A stretch of DNA of 64,000 bases from Trichobilharzia szidati (taxonomy: Eukaryota > Platyhelminthes > Trematoda > Strigeidida > Schistosomatidae). How positions within the stretch are numbered: the stretch's first letter is position 1; every line of letters begins with the position of its first letter. Below are positions 53,970-64,000 of this stretch, piece after piece. Both the position numbers and the translations under genes were made by a program. The notes under the pieces were generated by a model. It was not told the origin of the DNA, did not search any database, and saw only the letters and a program-made list of their open reading frames with translations. The stretch is from contig OX235273.1 of the NCBI GenBank assembly GCA_944472155.2, positions 81,896,793 to 81,960,792 on the forward strand, read 5' to 3'.

Positions 53970-54239
53970 AAAATTGATGGATGAGAAACGAGTCGAATGG
54001 GGATGTGCAGTTGAAGCCTTTTATTCCACTGAAATCTCAAGGAATGAATGATAGTATTAACAAAAGAGCATAAGCAGAAAAAGCACAAAAATTACAGTGT
54101 TCGTTTCATGTTTCTCAGTCGAAAGTTATCCCAGTTGAGTAATAATGCAAAGTCATCAATCATAAATTCTACTGTAGCTTAAATACTTTTGTCAGAAACT
54201 AGTCCAGAAATCATATGGTCTATCTGAAAAAAAATTCAT

Positions 54240-54620
54240 CTGACATACATTTCTGTTTAGACCTAAGTGAATACTATTAATAACCAGTCACATTGTGCGA
54301 AACAAGGATTTTATACAGAATAGAATTTTCAGTACATTGATAGTGCAACAAATTGACTACTTTTTAGAAATAAAATCTTAAGAAAAATAATGCAGAAACT
54401 GGAATCTTCTACCAGCTGATACAATAAGATCCATTTGATGTATGTTTGTACACTTCAGTACTCGTTTCTATCAGCTATGCTGTTTTCTTTTGAATTTATA
54501 GGGAGCATGAAAAACTATGGGTTGGAATGTTTTTCAAGATGAGACAGTGCAAATAATACAATTAGTCGACATCTTTGACTGACTGAAACAAAAACGGAAG
54601 GAGTAATTCGAAGTAATATG
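54240..54620 (+). repeat. Unclassified interspersed repeat, copy 2
   Basis: Diverged partner of 35640-36000 in the same orientation (ttttgaatttatagggagcatgaaaa, tttttcaagatgagacagtgcaaataata). Confidence 0.5.
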
Positions 54621-54949
54621 CTTGGTAGCAGAGACCGTTTGGTCGCCCAAAGTATAAGTAGACCAGCAGTAGGCATTATTTGCTATGTAAACAGGAAGCG
54701 AAGATATGTACTGAGTAAAAGAGTAAAAGACACCTGAATAACTTAAACAGATAGTACTGCTCGAGCATTTCTAAGGAAATAAGGCATGCAACACTTAAAT
54801 TTCAAATTACACTTCCAATGAATTGTTTAAATGAAATTCAAAATACTGTATGACAGTCAATAAAGGTGTAGTAAGATTCCTGTGTCTAATGGAAAAAGTA
54901 CTGGTTGACCAGTTGCTCATTACGTTAAAATATTTTGTTCACCACAATG

Positions 54950-55437
54950 AAAAGAATACTATTATTACATTCGTTCCCCTTGATTCAACTGGAATAAAGT
55001 GCTTCAATCTCACATCCCCATTCTACTCGTTTCTTGCCCATCAATTTTAACTCTCTCCAAAACTGCCCACAAGCTTTCATTTTCTCTCCCTCACAAGTTC
55101 TCCTTTATTTCACCCTCGAACCTGTGGCCAATCAAGTGCATCCCATCTGGGTTGTAATCTACGGTCATGGCTGATGTGTGATGTTATCTGAATTACCTAC
55201 TCAGCGTATGTACAACCCATCTCCATTTCCTTCCTTATATTTGTTGGACAGCACGTTCATGACTAGTTTACCGTTCTATCAGAGTTTCTTATTGCTTATA
55301 CGTTTCAACCAGTCATCTCTTTTTCAATGTCACACTAGCGTAGGCATCTGTTGATAAAGGTTTATCACAGCCTGCTGGAAATGCTTTCAGTAACGCGCAC
55401 TCCAAGCCTCTGAACCATACAGAATAAGAAATGAATG
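54950..55437 (-). pseudogene. LINE 3' fragment, RTE-like family L2 (3' part)
   Basis: Minus-strand relic of the tail and C-terminal region. A family A retroposon splits it at 55437; it continues at 56068. Confidence 0.65.
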
Positions 55438-56056
55438 TTCAAGTGTTGGTTTGTAGGGATTTGATTGGTTACAGGATTTTCATCATGACCTGACATTAGT
55501 TAGAGAACCATTGGAAAACCAGACAGGAAGTACTGGACAGCTGTTTCCCCAGTCCTAATTTGGGACTTTTCAGCAGTACGCACCCACCGGGATTCAAACC
55601 CAGGTTTTCCAATGGTTCTCTAACTAATGTCACCTAATGATGAAAATCCTGTAACCAATCAAATCCCTACAAACCAACACTTGAATGTCAATGAGATGCT
55701 CACTGGCGACTTGCCCTATTCAGGTAGGTAGTTACCTGGGGTTCTAGTGAGAAGTCGTAACCAGTAGGGTGCAGCAGGTCGGGTGTGAGAACAAATACTC
55801 GCCGAAGACATTGGCTAGGGGTCGCACTATGTCATGAATTGGCAGAAGTTAGAATTCATGGGCCACTGGATCGGGTGCCAGTGGCTTAATTGTGTACGAG
55901 CTCGCCTTGTAACCAGAAGGTCCTGGGTTCGAATCCCGGGTGGGTGCGTACTGCTGAAGAGTCCCAAACTAGGACTGAGGAAACAGCTGTTCAGTACTCC
56001 CTGATGGTTTTCCAATGGTTCTGTAACTGATGTCAGCTCATGATGAAAATCCTGTC
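55438..56056. mobile_element. tRNA-hammerhead retroposon (family A), folded back, nested in a LINE
   Basis: A perfect 11-bp duplication, agaaatgaatg, flanks it (55427-55437 and 56057-56067). The left ~165 bp are tail plus hammerhead in minus orientation. The rest is a plus-strand unit that runs through tail, unit junction, body, tRNA head (about 55870-55947), hammerhead (55948-55997) and tail. Confidence 0.88.
55948..55997 (+). ncRNA. Hammerhead motif with consensus core and a 4-base insertion
   Basis: Stem I GUACUG/CAGUAC, core CUGAAGA, stem II GUCC/GGAC, then UGAG inserted before GAAA. Short stem III ACAGCUGU, cleavage triplet GUU. The insertion lies where stem II meets the core. Confidence 0.55.
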
Positions 56057-56067
56057 AGAAATGAATG

Positions 56068-56288
56068 ATTTGAAATTAGTGTATAAAATTAGGATAGTGT
56101 TGCTTGCACTACGCGGTGTAGACCTCCATACTGAATAGAGAGTAATCACTGCCTGTCTTACTTTCCTATCCAATCTTGGCTGTTTTTGGCTATCCATAGC
56201 TGATGTGATGCTGCCGAGGGGAGCAAAAGAGATGACTTCCCTTAGATTTCTCCCGATGAAGGTGACTGTTATTTTTGTTGGCTGTCTA
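56068..56288 (-). pseudogene. LINE fragment, RTE-like family L2 (5' part)
   Basis: Continues 54950-55437 beyond the inserted retroposon (gtgtagacctccatactgaatagag ... gatttctcccgatgaaggtg). Confidence 0.6.
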
Positions 56289-57935
56289 ATGAAAATATAC
56301 TATCAGACAACACCAAATTCTTCGAATCATTCAACCAGAAAGACACAACAGAAAGAACAGAAAGCCTTCTTACAAAATTGCTGAAGAGAATGAAAGAAGA
56401 TTCAGTCATAACATCGGAGGTTTATGAGCAAATAAAACCATGCAGTTCAACTATCCCAAGACTGTATGGACTGCCTAAAGTGCATAAGGAGAATGTCCCA
56501 CTTCAACCTATCATAGACATGGTTAACTCACCATATCATCAGATCGCGAAGTGGCTAGCTGATATCCTTGAACCAGTAAGAAGACATATGACAAAATATA
56601 GCCTTAGCGATACATCTGACTTCATCGACTCAGTGAAGGATATCAACATGTTTGAAAGACAAATGCTCTCACTAGATGCCACTTCTCTATTCACAAGCAT
56701 CCCCCTGACCGAAAAAATATGCTTCATTTGTGACTACATCGAAACCAACAACCTAGAAGTTCCTCTTCCCATTAACTACCTGAAGGAACTACTTCTCAGA
56801 TATACGTTTAATATCCAGTTCAAAATCAATGAGCAATTCTATGTACGGAAAGATAGTGAAGCCTCTCGGTCCTCTCCTAGCCGACTGCTTCATGGCGAGT
56901 CTTGAAAACAACATCCTCAATCCCTTGATAAGTCAACTGCACTTATACAGAAGATAGGTAGATGATACGTTCATAATTTGTGATGAAAAATTTGATTTAG
57001 ATTATCTCCTCAAAACCTTCAACGCAGCACACCCAGCAATAAAATTCACCTTAGAATGTGAATCGAACATGGTATTTCCATTTCCCGATGTACTACTTAC
57101 CAGAAGACAAGACTGTGCGATCCAAAGAGCAATATGTCGCAAGCCAACATGGATGGGACAGTTTATCAACTTCCAGAGCATCGTCCTACTGGTTCGAAAG
57201 CGAAACCTGGTACGTACACTAAGTTCAAGGACTAGAAAAATCTGTTCGGAAGACATGATAGAGAAAGAATTAAATTCTTTACATGAAACCCTACTAGAGA
57301 ACGGGTATCCACCAAGATTCATTGACAAAAACACGAAAGAGAAGCCTCCATCGCCAAACATCACAACTGTTCCTAAGAAAACTGTCTTCGTGAACCTGGA
57401 ATTCAAAGTTGAAATCACAGCAGAAATTCTTAGAAGCCGCCTTTCTAAATGTTTGAAGAAGACATTTCCAACAGCCACCTTACGTATCACATTCTCCAGC
57501 ACACAGTTAATCCAGTCTAACGTTAAGGATAGGATACCACTTTTGGCCACTTCAATGTGTATTTATCAGTTTATTTGCTCGTGTGGAGCAAAGTATATCG
57601 GCCGTACGCAACGTCAAGTCCACAAACGTATTCTGGGACACTGTCCAGCTTGGTTAGCCAGAGGAGAAAAGGAGGATACTAGCAGCTCCATCCTCGAACA
57701 CCCTGTCAACTCTGGACATCGAGCACCCTCGCATGAATGCTTCACAATGCTACACGGAGTTGCCCAATGTCGTACAAAGGGACTTCGAATACGCCATCTA
57801 AACATAGCTGAATTATTGGCTCTTCGGGACCTCAAAGCAGACTTCCGCATTCAAAGCGCTACATATATTCACTCGCCCCACCGTAGCCAAAGTGAAGTTC
57901 CTTCCTTCTATTATGTAAGTTCACTATTATTACTG
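56289..57935 (+). pseudogene. Penelope-like element, RT to GIY-YIG, broken
   Basis: Encodes ENILSDNTKFFESFNQKDTTERTESLLTKLLKRMKEDSVITSEVYEQIKPCSSTIPRLYGLPKVHKENVPLQPIIDMVNSP, motif A SLDATSLFTSIPLTEKI, then a frameshift near 56850 within motif B (GPLLADCFMASLENN in another frame). Motif C reads stop-VDD (tag for the Tyr of YVDD at 56957). It then continues as DDTFIICDEKFDLDYLLKTFNAAHPAIKF, the open frame 57069-57938 with VFVNLEFKVEITAEILRSRLSKCLKKTF and the GIY-YIG block SMCIYQFICSCGAKYIGRTQRQVHKRILGHCPAWL. Dead copy, same broad lineage as 49440-50332. Confidence 0.85.
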
Positions 57936-57954
57936 TAATTACAGAATTACTGTA

Positions 57955-58838
57955 ATACAGAAAGAAAGTAATGACAGTATCTCATTCCTAGACGTTTTCA
58001 TGTCAAGGAAACAAGGTGGCACACTAAGAAGGAGTGTGTATAGGAACGTTACAGCAACAGGCTAGTACACTCACTTTTGGGTTTTGTACCTTTAAAATAT
58101 AAACGTAACTTGGTAAAGTGTCTGGTTCATAGACCTAGGTTGATCTGTTCAGACGACTACTCAATGAGAAGCTTAAGATTATTAGAGAATTACTTAGAAA
58201 AAGAGTTATCCAGATAAGTTCATTGAGAAAAATGTGAATTAAACACCAAGGAGCGTCAGTATGGCGATAGTCCCGAAAAAACCATTGTTCATAAAACTGC
58301 AGTCCCTTGGTGACAACATCAGCGAAATAATAACACAGCGCCTGAAGAATGCAGTTAAAAGAGCTTATTATGCAGCAGAGGTACGTTGTCTTTCCCCTAC
58401 CAACCCTATTCTACGTTCAAGAAATAAGGATAAACTACCTAAATTTGCCTCCTCTATGTGTGTCTACCAGTTTGACTGCAGCCATGGAGGTACATCGGGC
58501 GGACTGTTAGGCAGGTTCATCATCGTATTTCCGAACATCACCCAGCATGGTTAAGCAAGGGACAAACAAGATCTATTCGTAGCTCTATTTTAGCACACCT
58601 TGTAGACAGTGAGCATAAGGTTGATGTTAATACAGCATTTAAAATTATCTATCGCATTTCTACTAATCTTAATTTTGCTCTACGAGTTCGTCTTCTACAG
58701 ACAGCTGAAGCAATAGGAATCCACCTGAAGAAGCCAAACCTGAGTGTTCAGAAGAAATTTGTGCAGCCACTTTCCTTGCCTTGGCCATCGTTACATGAAT
58801 GTGTAAACAGGAGTACTTCGCCCCCTCCCACTTAACCT
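57955..58838 (+). pseudogene. Penelope-like element, third sub-lineage, 5'-truncated
   Basis: Begins NDSISFLDVFMSRKQGGTLRRSVYRN after motif C. Then KRNLVKCLVHRPRLICSDDYSMRSLRLLENYLEKEL, an open frame 58261-58554 (MAIVPKKPLFIKLQSLGDNISEIITQRLKNAVKRAYYAAEVRC, RNKDKLPKFASSMCVYQFDCSHGG), a frameshift inside the GIY-YIG block, then SSILAHLVDSEHKVDVNTAFKIIYRISTNLNFALRVRLLQTAEAIGIHLKKPNLSVQKKFVQPLSLPWP. Not functional. Confidence 0.8.
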
Positions 58839-58876
58839 TTGAAATTATAAAAATTATAACTGTCTAAATTATTTTT

Positions 58877-59238
58877 GTATGGAGGATTTCATCATGAGCT
58901 GACATTAGTTAGAGAACGATTGGAAAACCTGGGAGTACTGGACAGCTGTTTCGTCCTAGTTTGGGACTCTTCAGCAGTACGCACCCACCGGGATTCGAAC
59001 CCAGGACCTTCTGGTTACAAGGCGAGCTCGTAGACCATTGAGCCACTGGGACCCGATCCAATGGTCCTTGAATTCTAACTTCTGCCAATTCACGACATAG
59101 CGCGACCATTTCGCAATGTCTTCTAGGACGAAACAGCTGTCCAGTACTCCCAGGTTTTCCAGTGGTTCTCTAACTGATGTCAGCTCATGATGAAATCCTC
59201 CATACAATTAAACAAAATCCCTACCAAACCAATACTTG
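58877..59238. mobile_element. tRNA-hammerhead retroposon (family A), folded back, 12-bp duplication
   Basis: A perfect 12-bp duplication, taaattattttt, encloses it (58865-58876 and 59239-59250). The left arm (58877-58955, minus) and right arm (59123-59198, plus) are near-perfect inverted copies of tail plus hammerhead 3' half. The middle is the rest of the minus-strand unit including the tRNA head. The minus-strand hammerhead is complete. Confidence 0.9.
58935..58980 (-). ncRNA. Hammerhead ribozyme, all core positions intact
   Basis: Minus strand: stem I GUACUG/CAGUAC, core CUGAAGA, stem II GUCC-CAAACUA-GGAC, GAAA, short stem III ACAGCUGU, cleavage triplet GUC. The very short stem III is what is reported for retroelement-borne animal hammerheads, which may need a dimer. 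Pattern match only, best copy in the window. Confidence 0.75.
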
Positions 59239-59440
59239 TAAATTATTTTTACTGACCACTTCATCTTTAATTACGTGTTATCCTTGTAAAATTAATTTAT
59301 TCCAACCATTTCTACCTTTTAAATGTGTATTGATTTTCTTCGTTTATTATCAACCCATTGACATTTTGATACTGACTAATTATTGTTAACAAACTTATCG
59401 CCACCTGATAGGTAAACTGTTGTGTACTGTAATAAAAATG

Positions 59441-59441
<1 letters not shown>

Positions 59442-59486
<45 letters not shown>
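59442..59486. repeat. (TA)n microsatellite
   Basis: About 22 uninterrupted TA units. Confidence 0.95.
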
Positions 59487-59489
<3 letters not shown>

Positions 59490-59620
59490 TATGAGCAATA
59501 GTTTGTGCTCGAAACGTCATCAGTAAATATTACTGTATAACACTGTGAGACTCTATCAAAATAAAAATTTACCCATAATGGAATTACACTCTACCACAGT
59601 GCCCAAGTTTTATTCTTATA
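59487..59620 (+). repeat. Interspersed repeat family F, copy 1
   Basis: Shares gtcatcagtaaatattactgt and actctaccacagtgc with 61169-61295, including a poly(A)-type signal (atcaaaataaaaa). Probably a retroelement 3' UTR; no coding part adjoins. Confidence 0.6.
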
Positions 59621-59636
59621 TCAATAATCCACAATG

Positions 59637-60672
59637 GGAAACTTACGGAATCCTTCGAATAAGTGAAGACGGGAGTAAGACAAGACTGGCTGCCTACTAT
59701 ATCCAATGATTTTCTTGATTGCGGGTGGTAGACTGGATAATGCGACAGACAGGAGGCAGCGAGGAAACAGGCCTAAAATGGACCCACACAAAAACTTGGA
59801 GGATATGGACTTCACCGATGATATATGTCTGATTTCCTACAAACTGGAAGATATGCAAGTGAAGAGCAAAAAGTTGTCAGAAGAAGCATCCGGAGAAGAT
59901 AGGACTTCAGGTGAGCATAGAGGGATCAGAGGTGATGAAGATTCCTGGCCAACAGCAACAACAACAACAGACAAAAATCAGCATAAATAGAAGGACTCTG
60001 GAAGAAGCAACCTCTTCACCTACCTAACTGGGAAGCATTTTTTCAACTACAGGCGGACGGAACTGATTAGGATATCAAAGCAGCGAGCATCGTGCAAGCA
60101 AGGCAAGCCTTCATTTCTCTTACAAAGTCTGCGTGGAGGTCAACAGCACTCAGTATGAAAAATAAGATCCGGATTTTCAACTCCAATGTGAAGTCAGTGC
60201 TATTTATTATATGGATCATAGACTTGCACTGCGTGTCACGAAGGCCGTTTCGAACAATCTACAAACCTTCATCAACAGCTGTCTTCGCTCAATACTCAAG
60301 ATCAGGTGTCAGGTGGAAAAGATCAGCAATGGGGATCTCTCGCAATGAGCGAACCAACCCAGTGGGAATCTACTGTGCAACAAATGTGCAGGAAGAAATG
60401 GAGGTGGACTGGCCATACTCTGACAAGCCAAACCATCAAGTGAGTGAAATCACACGCCAGCCCATCACTCGAGTGGGACTCCAATGGGAAGCAGCGAGTT
60501 AGTTGGTCGTCAGTGCTTGGGTGACTTGGAGGAGGAGGTGATGTGAAGAGGAGATGAGAGCATATGGGCAGACGTGGAGGCAGGTGAAAAGGTTGGCAGA
60601 GAACCGAACGCAATGGAGACGTGTGGCTGAAGCCCTATGTTCCTCTAGGAACTTAAGGAAAAATATAATAAT
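59637..60672 (+). pseudogene. LINE, RTE-like family L2
   Basis: Begins at GKLTESF before motif B. Carries PMIFLIAGG, MDFTDDICLISYKLEDMQVKSKKL (motif C with FADD changed to FTDD), a CAA-rich linker, SLTKSAWRSTALSMKNKIRIFNSNVKSVL and NRTQWRRVAEALCSSRN; tail with A- and AT-rich end. Frameshifted throughout. Confidence 0.85.
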
Positions 60673-61032
60673 AATATTACTGAAACAATTGATGGTCATG
60701 ATCATATCAATGTACTCACATGACTTTCACATTTTGTTTACATAATCTTATTATCTCTCATACTTTGATTTTATGGTGACAATATTTTCTAATCTCCCGA
60801 ACTGATGTTGCCTCATTTCTGTTTCATACCTTGGGTAGAGATTAGATGCATAGAGATTCATTGATCAACCTTTCTCTTCACTAAATTATATCAACTACTG
60901 CAACTATAGATCTGTCTCACCTTATTGCTTGATTGTTTTTTATTGTGTGAGTTGCACTGATTAGGTTCTTTCCCTAATGTGATCATTTCTTAGAGCGAGT
61001 CCCTCTAGACTATTCTAAATATCGCAAAACCC
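60673..61032. other. No gene seen
   Basis: AT-rich spacer. Confidence 0.4.
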
Positions 61033-61295
61033 CTCACAGTGTTATACAGTAATATTTACTGATGACGTTCCGAGCACAATTTGTTGCTCATAATCATATC
61101 AAGGTCATAACGGTTGTATCTGCAATCAGTTTTCTCGATTTATGTTGTGCAGTAACAAGTCTTCTTCCTTGATATGGTTATGAGCAAACGTGGTCATCAG
61201 TAAATATTACTGTATAACAGTGTGAGACTTTATCAAAATAAATTTTACCCATGATGGAATTATACTCTACCACAGTGCACAAGTTTTATTCTTAT
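61033..61295. repeat. Interspersed repeat family F, inverted pair
   Basis: A minus-strand copy of the 5' part (61033-61101) faces a plus-strand copy (61169-61295). This is another fold-back arrangement. An 11-base C run follows at 61303-61313. Confidence 0.55.
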
Positions 61296-61499
61296 TTGGC
61301 AACCCCCCCCCCCATTGAAGCATTTAGAAAATAATAAATCTGTTAAGGTGTTTGGTTAACGGAGTTCGAGTGGTCCGCTGAAATAAGTGTTACTGGGTAG
61401 CCTAAAGTTCCGTGATAAAAATAGGAATTTTCTATCAAACAAAGTTAATATATTGACAGCCCAAAAACGATAATGTTCCTCAAATTTCAGTTATAATTA

Positions 61500-62060
61500 A
61501 ACGCCCAAAGAATTCCGTAAGTAGAGCGTTTAATACAGTGGACCTACATTCTCCCTCGATAACCAAACAGATTTTATGTTCCAGAAATAATGAAAAACTA
61601 CCTGATTTCACCTCCTCCATATGCATCTACTACTTTGGCTGGCCAATTACATCGCTCGTATAAGTGGGCTCGTTCGTCATCAAATTCCCCTAAAATTCGT
61701 CCTCCACAAGGTTATGAGAGAGGGGAAAAGCAAACTAAGTCGATTCTTGGTTCTTATTTAGCACAATTTGTTCACATTAATCATAGGGTTGATACTGACA
61801 AAGCGTGTACACTTATCCAACATATTCCCCCAAATCTTCATTTTACTTTACGATTTAATCTTCTACATATGACTGAAGTCATTCGAATTCACCTGAATAA
61901 GCCGAACATGAAAGTCAAGAAGGAATTCATACATGCACTTTCCTTACCTTGATTATCTTCACATGAATATATGGAAACTGACAGTCTTTACTCTCCCTCA
62001 CGACATTTATAAGTTGTTATTATTCTAACCACTACCTACTTCACATTCAACTGTTCTTGT
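61500..62060 (+). pseudogene. Penelope-like element C-terminal relic
   Basis: QILCSRNNEKLPDFTSSICIY...FGWPITSL (GIY-YIG start, frameshifted), then in frame SILGSYLAQFVHINHRVDTDKACTLIQHIPPNLHFTLRFNLLHMTEVIRIHLNKPNMKVKKEFIHALSLP. Same sub-lineage as 57955-58838 and 2450-2760. Confidence 0.75.
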
Positions 62061-62235
62061 GCAATTTGATCAGTTACTTATTTTCCTTATTATTTTTTAA
62101 CACAAATTATACACTGTGAAATAACATTTTTAAATTTTCCTACAAGTCTCTACCCTATAATTGTTGCATTAAATTTTTTGTACAGTTATCACCTGTTTGG
62201 CACATCGATACTGGTCTAGCTACATTCTCATAAAT
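62061..62235. other. Spacer
   Basis: Short AT-rich spacer with nothing recognisable. Confidence 0.4.
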
Positions 62236-63255
62236 TAACTAACTCTAATCAACGGAAAACTCAGCGAGGCGTTTGGAGTAAACACAGGAGTCAGACAAGG
62301 GTGCTTATTATCACCAATGATATTCCTAATTGGGGTGGACTGGATTATGCGTGAGACAGTGGGAAACGAGAAGACAGGGATATCCTGGACCAACGTGAAG
62401 AACCTAGAACACCTGGATTTCGCGCGTAGATGATTTATGTTTGATGTCACACAAAATCGAACACTTACAAACGAAAACCGACAAACAGGTCAAAGAAGCA
62501 GCAAAGACAGGACTCCAGGTGAACATAGACAAGACGGAGGTTGTGAAAATGACCAACCAACAACAACAACAGCAGCAGCAACATCCAGCGCCAACCACCA
62601 TCAACAAGAGGAATTTGAAAGAGGTTACTTCATTCACTTATCTAGGGACCATTGTCTCAACTACAGGAGACAGGAACGGACGAGGATGTCAAATCGAGAA
62701 TCAGGAAGGAGAGAAACACATTCATCAACCTGAAACCAATCTGGAAATCTTCGTCACTCCTCAGCATCAACAACAAAATTCGGATTTTCAATACAAACGT
62801 CAAGTCAGTTCTTCTATTCGGATGGATCAGAAACTTGTCGGGTGACAAAGAATATTTCCAACAGCCTGTTGCAGACATTTATCAACAACTGTCTTCGCTG
62901 GCTCTATACTAAAGATCAGATGGTCGGAAATAATCACCAACAAGAAACTATGGGAAGAAAGAAAACAAGAACCAATCGGTCAACAAATATGCAGGAGAAA
63001 GTGGAGATGGATTGGACACTCGCTGAGGAGGCCGCTGGGTGACATTGCGCATCAGGCCAACGCTCGAGTGGAACCCGAAAGGGAAGTGGCGAGTGGGACG
63101 TCCAAGGGTGATATGGAGGAGATCGTGTGAAGAGGAGCTGAAACAGTGTGGACTAACATGGATGCAAGTGAAAAGTACAGCAGAAGACAGAAACAAGTGG
63201 AGGTGTGCAGTTGAAGCCCTATGTTCCACTCGGAACCCTAGGGAACAATAATAAC
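62236..63255 (+). pseudogene. LINE, RTE-like family L2, best-preserved 3' half
   Basis: LINGKLSEAFGVNTGVRQGCLLSPMIFLIGVDWIMRETVGNEKTGISWTNVKNLEHLDFA, then RVDDLCLMS (motif C damaged by a small insertion at about 62424), QTKTDKQVKEAAKTGLQVNIDKTEVVKMTNQQQQQQQQHPAPTTINKRNLKEVTSFTYLGTIVSTTG, DEDVKSRIRKERNTFINLKPIWKSSSLLSINNKIRIFNTNVKSVLLFGW, RRKVEMDWTLAEEAAG, RPRVIWRRSCEEELKQCGLTWMQVKSTAEDRNKWRCAVEALCSTRNPREQ. Ends with (AAT)n at 63245-63262. Only a few frameshifts. Confidence 0.88.
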
Positions 63256-63287
63256 AATAATAATCAACTAGACTGACCTGAGTAACT

Positions 63288-63470
63288 GTGAATCGGTGGC
63301 ACAGTGGTTAGGACTCTCACCGACCATGCACATGGTCCGGGGTTCGATCCCCGGCCGACGCACACCTGATATCTATGGTCGGCCTGCAAAATTTGGGCTA
63401 CCGATATCCATAGTGAAAATTCCATACTTGTACTGAAAATATGGTGTGGCATCAAGCTGTAATCAAAAAT
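63288..63470 (+). mobile_element. tRNA-SINE (family B), well preserved
   Basis: A box tggcacagtgg, T-arm-like ccggggttcgatccccgg, acceptor-like end gacgcac, body to gcatcaagctgtaatc, A/T-rich tail. It lies just after a LINE L2 tail. Confidence 0.88.
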
Positions 63471-64000
63471 ATTTTTAAAAAATATATGAAAAAAAATATT
63501 TTAAAAATATATTACAAGGCGCATTTTGTAGATTGGGTTATTTTTACCTAATCTGGTCAATTGGGATTGTATAATCTACAAAGTTTATCTCTCAGTGAGT
63601 ATGTAGGTCTAAACTTTTACTTCTCATATAGACATTAAAGTCTCACAAATAATAATTAGGGTTACTTTCAAGATGATTGCAAAAATCTCTTTAAATGTGA
63701 AATACAACTTATCTAAACTACATATACACTGGGATTTGAAACACCTGCAAAATAAGAAGGAAAATATCCTTTCTTTCAAGTTATCTAGTATATTTAGATG
63801 GTTAACACTGTTTTTACTAACATTTACTAACACTAATTGCTACTTCTCTACCAGTAGTATGCATAATACAGAAATATTATTCACAAACCTGTTGTGATGT
63901 AATTCGTACCTGTTAAAACAAACAAAAAGTGTGCCAACTCTCAAAGAAATTACCATAAAAATGTTTGTTTAACTTTAAATGATCAATATTTTTTTGTTGT
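63471..64000. other. No gene supported
   Basis: AT-rich. A 74-codon frame at 63673-63897 (+) has a hydrophobic stretch (WLTLFLLTFTNT) but no recognisable family and overlaps an antisense frame. Confidence 0.35.

Noticed and set aside
59442..59486. Replication origin or centromere-like signal in the TA run
   Set aside because: Simple dinucleotide microsatellite; nothing else supports a function.
63673..63897. Possible first exon of a secreted protein
   Set aside because: The hydrophobic stretch is near the C-terminus, not the N-terminus; no family recognised; opposite strand is open too.
1..64000. CRISPR arrays, bacterial operons or ribosome binding sites
   Set aside because: Introns, LINEs, Penelope-like elements and tRNA-SINEs show a eukaryotic genome; no regularly spaced short repeats are present.

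Overview
The window is eukaryotic, AT-rich and dense in interspersed repeats, and it fits a blood fluke (genus Schistosoma). Three things point there: a single-copy type-3 copper enzyme of the fluke eggshell tyrosinase type, split by two introns of about 8 kb; retroelements of the RTE/SR2, CR1/SR1, Penelope-like and Gypsy-like kinds plus a Merlin DNA transposon; and Sm-alpha-like retroposons that pair a tRNA-like promoter with a hammerhead ribozyme. No species is claimed.

The only host gene I can support is tyrosinase on the + strand. It has three exons: 21087-22099, 30627-30843 and 38957-39226. Splice sites and phases agree and give a 499-residue secreted protein with both copper sites complete. 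All CuA ligands lie in exon 1 and all CuB ligands in exon 2. The expected role is oxidation of tyrosine side chains for eggshell cross-linking.

Layout. 1-20 kb is repeats only: tRNA-hammerhead retroposons, LINE fragments on both strands, solo LTRs and, at 11.0-12.2 kb, a Merlin transposon carrying a smaller non-autonomous copy. 21-39 kb is the tyrosinase gene; its introns hold a folded-back Penelope-like copy, a CR1 LINE, an LTR-element gag remnant, several tRNA-hammerhead retroposons and two Sm-alpha-like copies. 39-46 kb holds a LINE, tRNA-SINEs, a GC-rich retroposon with a perfect 11-bp target duplication, and a solo LTR. 45.2-51.3 kb is an old Penelope-like element split by a 4.25-kb insertion with 456-bp terminal inverted repeats and an open 720-codon reverse transcriptase/GIY-YIG ORF. 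51-64 kb is LINE, Penelope-like and SINE debris.

The most interesting signal is the tRNA-hammerhead retroposon family. It has about 18 full or partial copies, a head-to-tail period near 399-406 bp, good hammerhead cores in several copies and 8-12 bp target duplications. It also shows repeated fold-back (inverted) insertions in which the target duplication encloses the whole inverted structure. That resembles a retrozyme with a pol III promoter, integrated by LINE or Penelope machinery with template inversion. Penelope-like copies here show the same fold-back habit.
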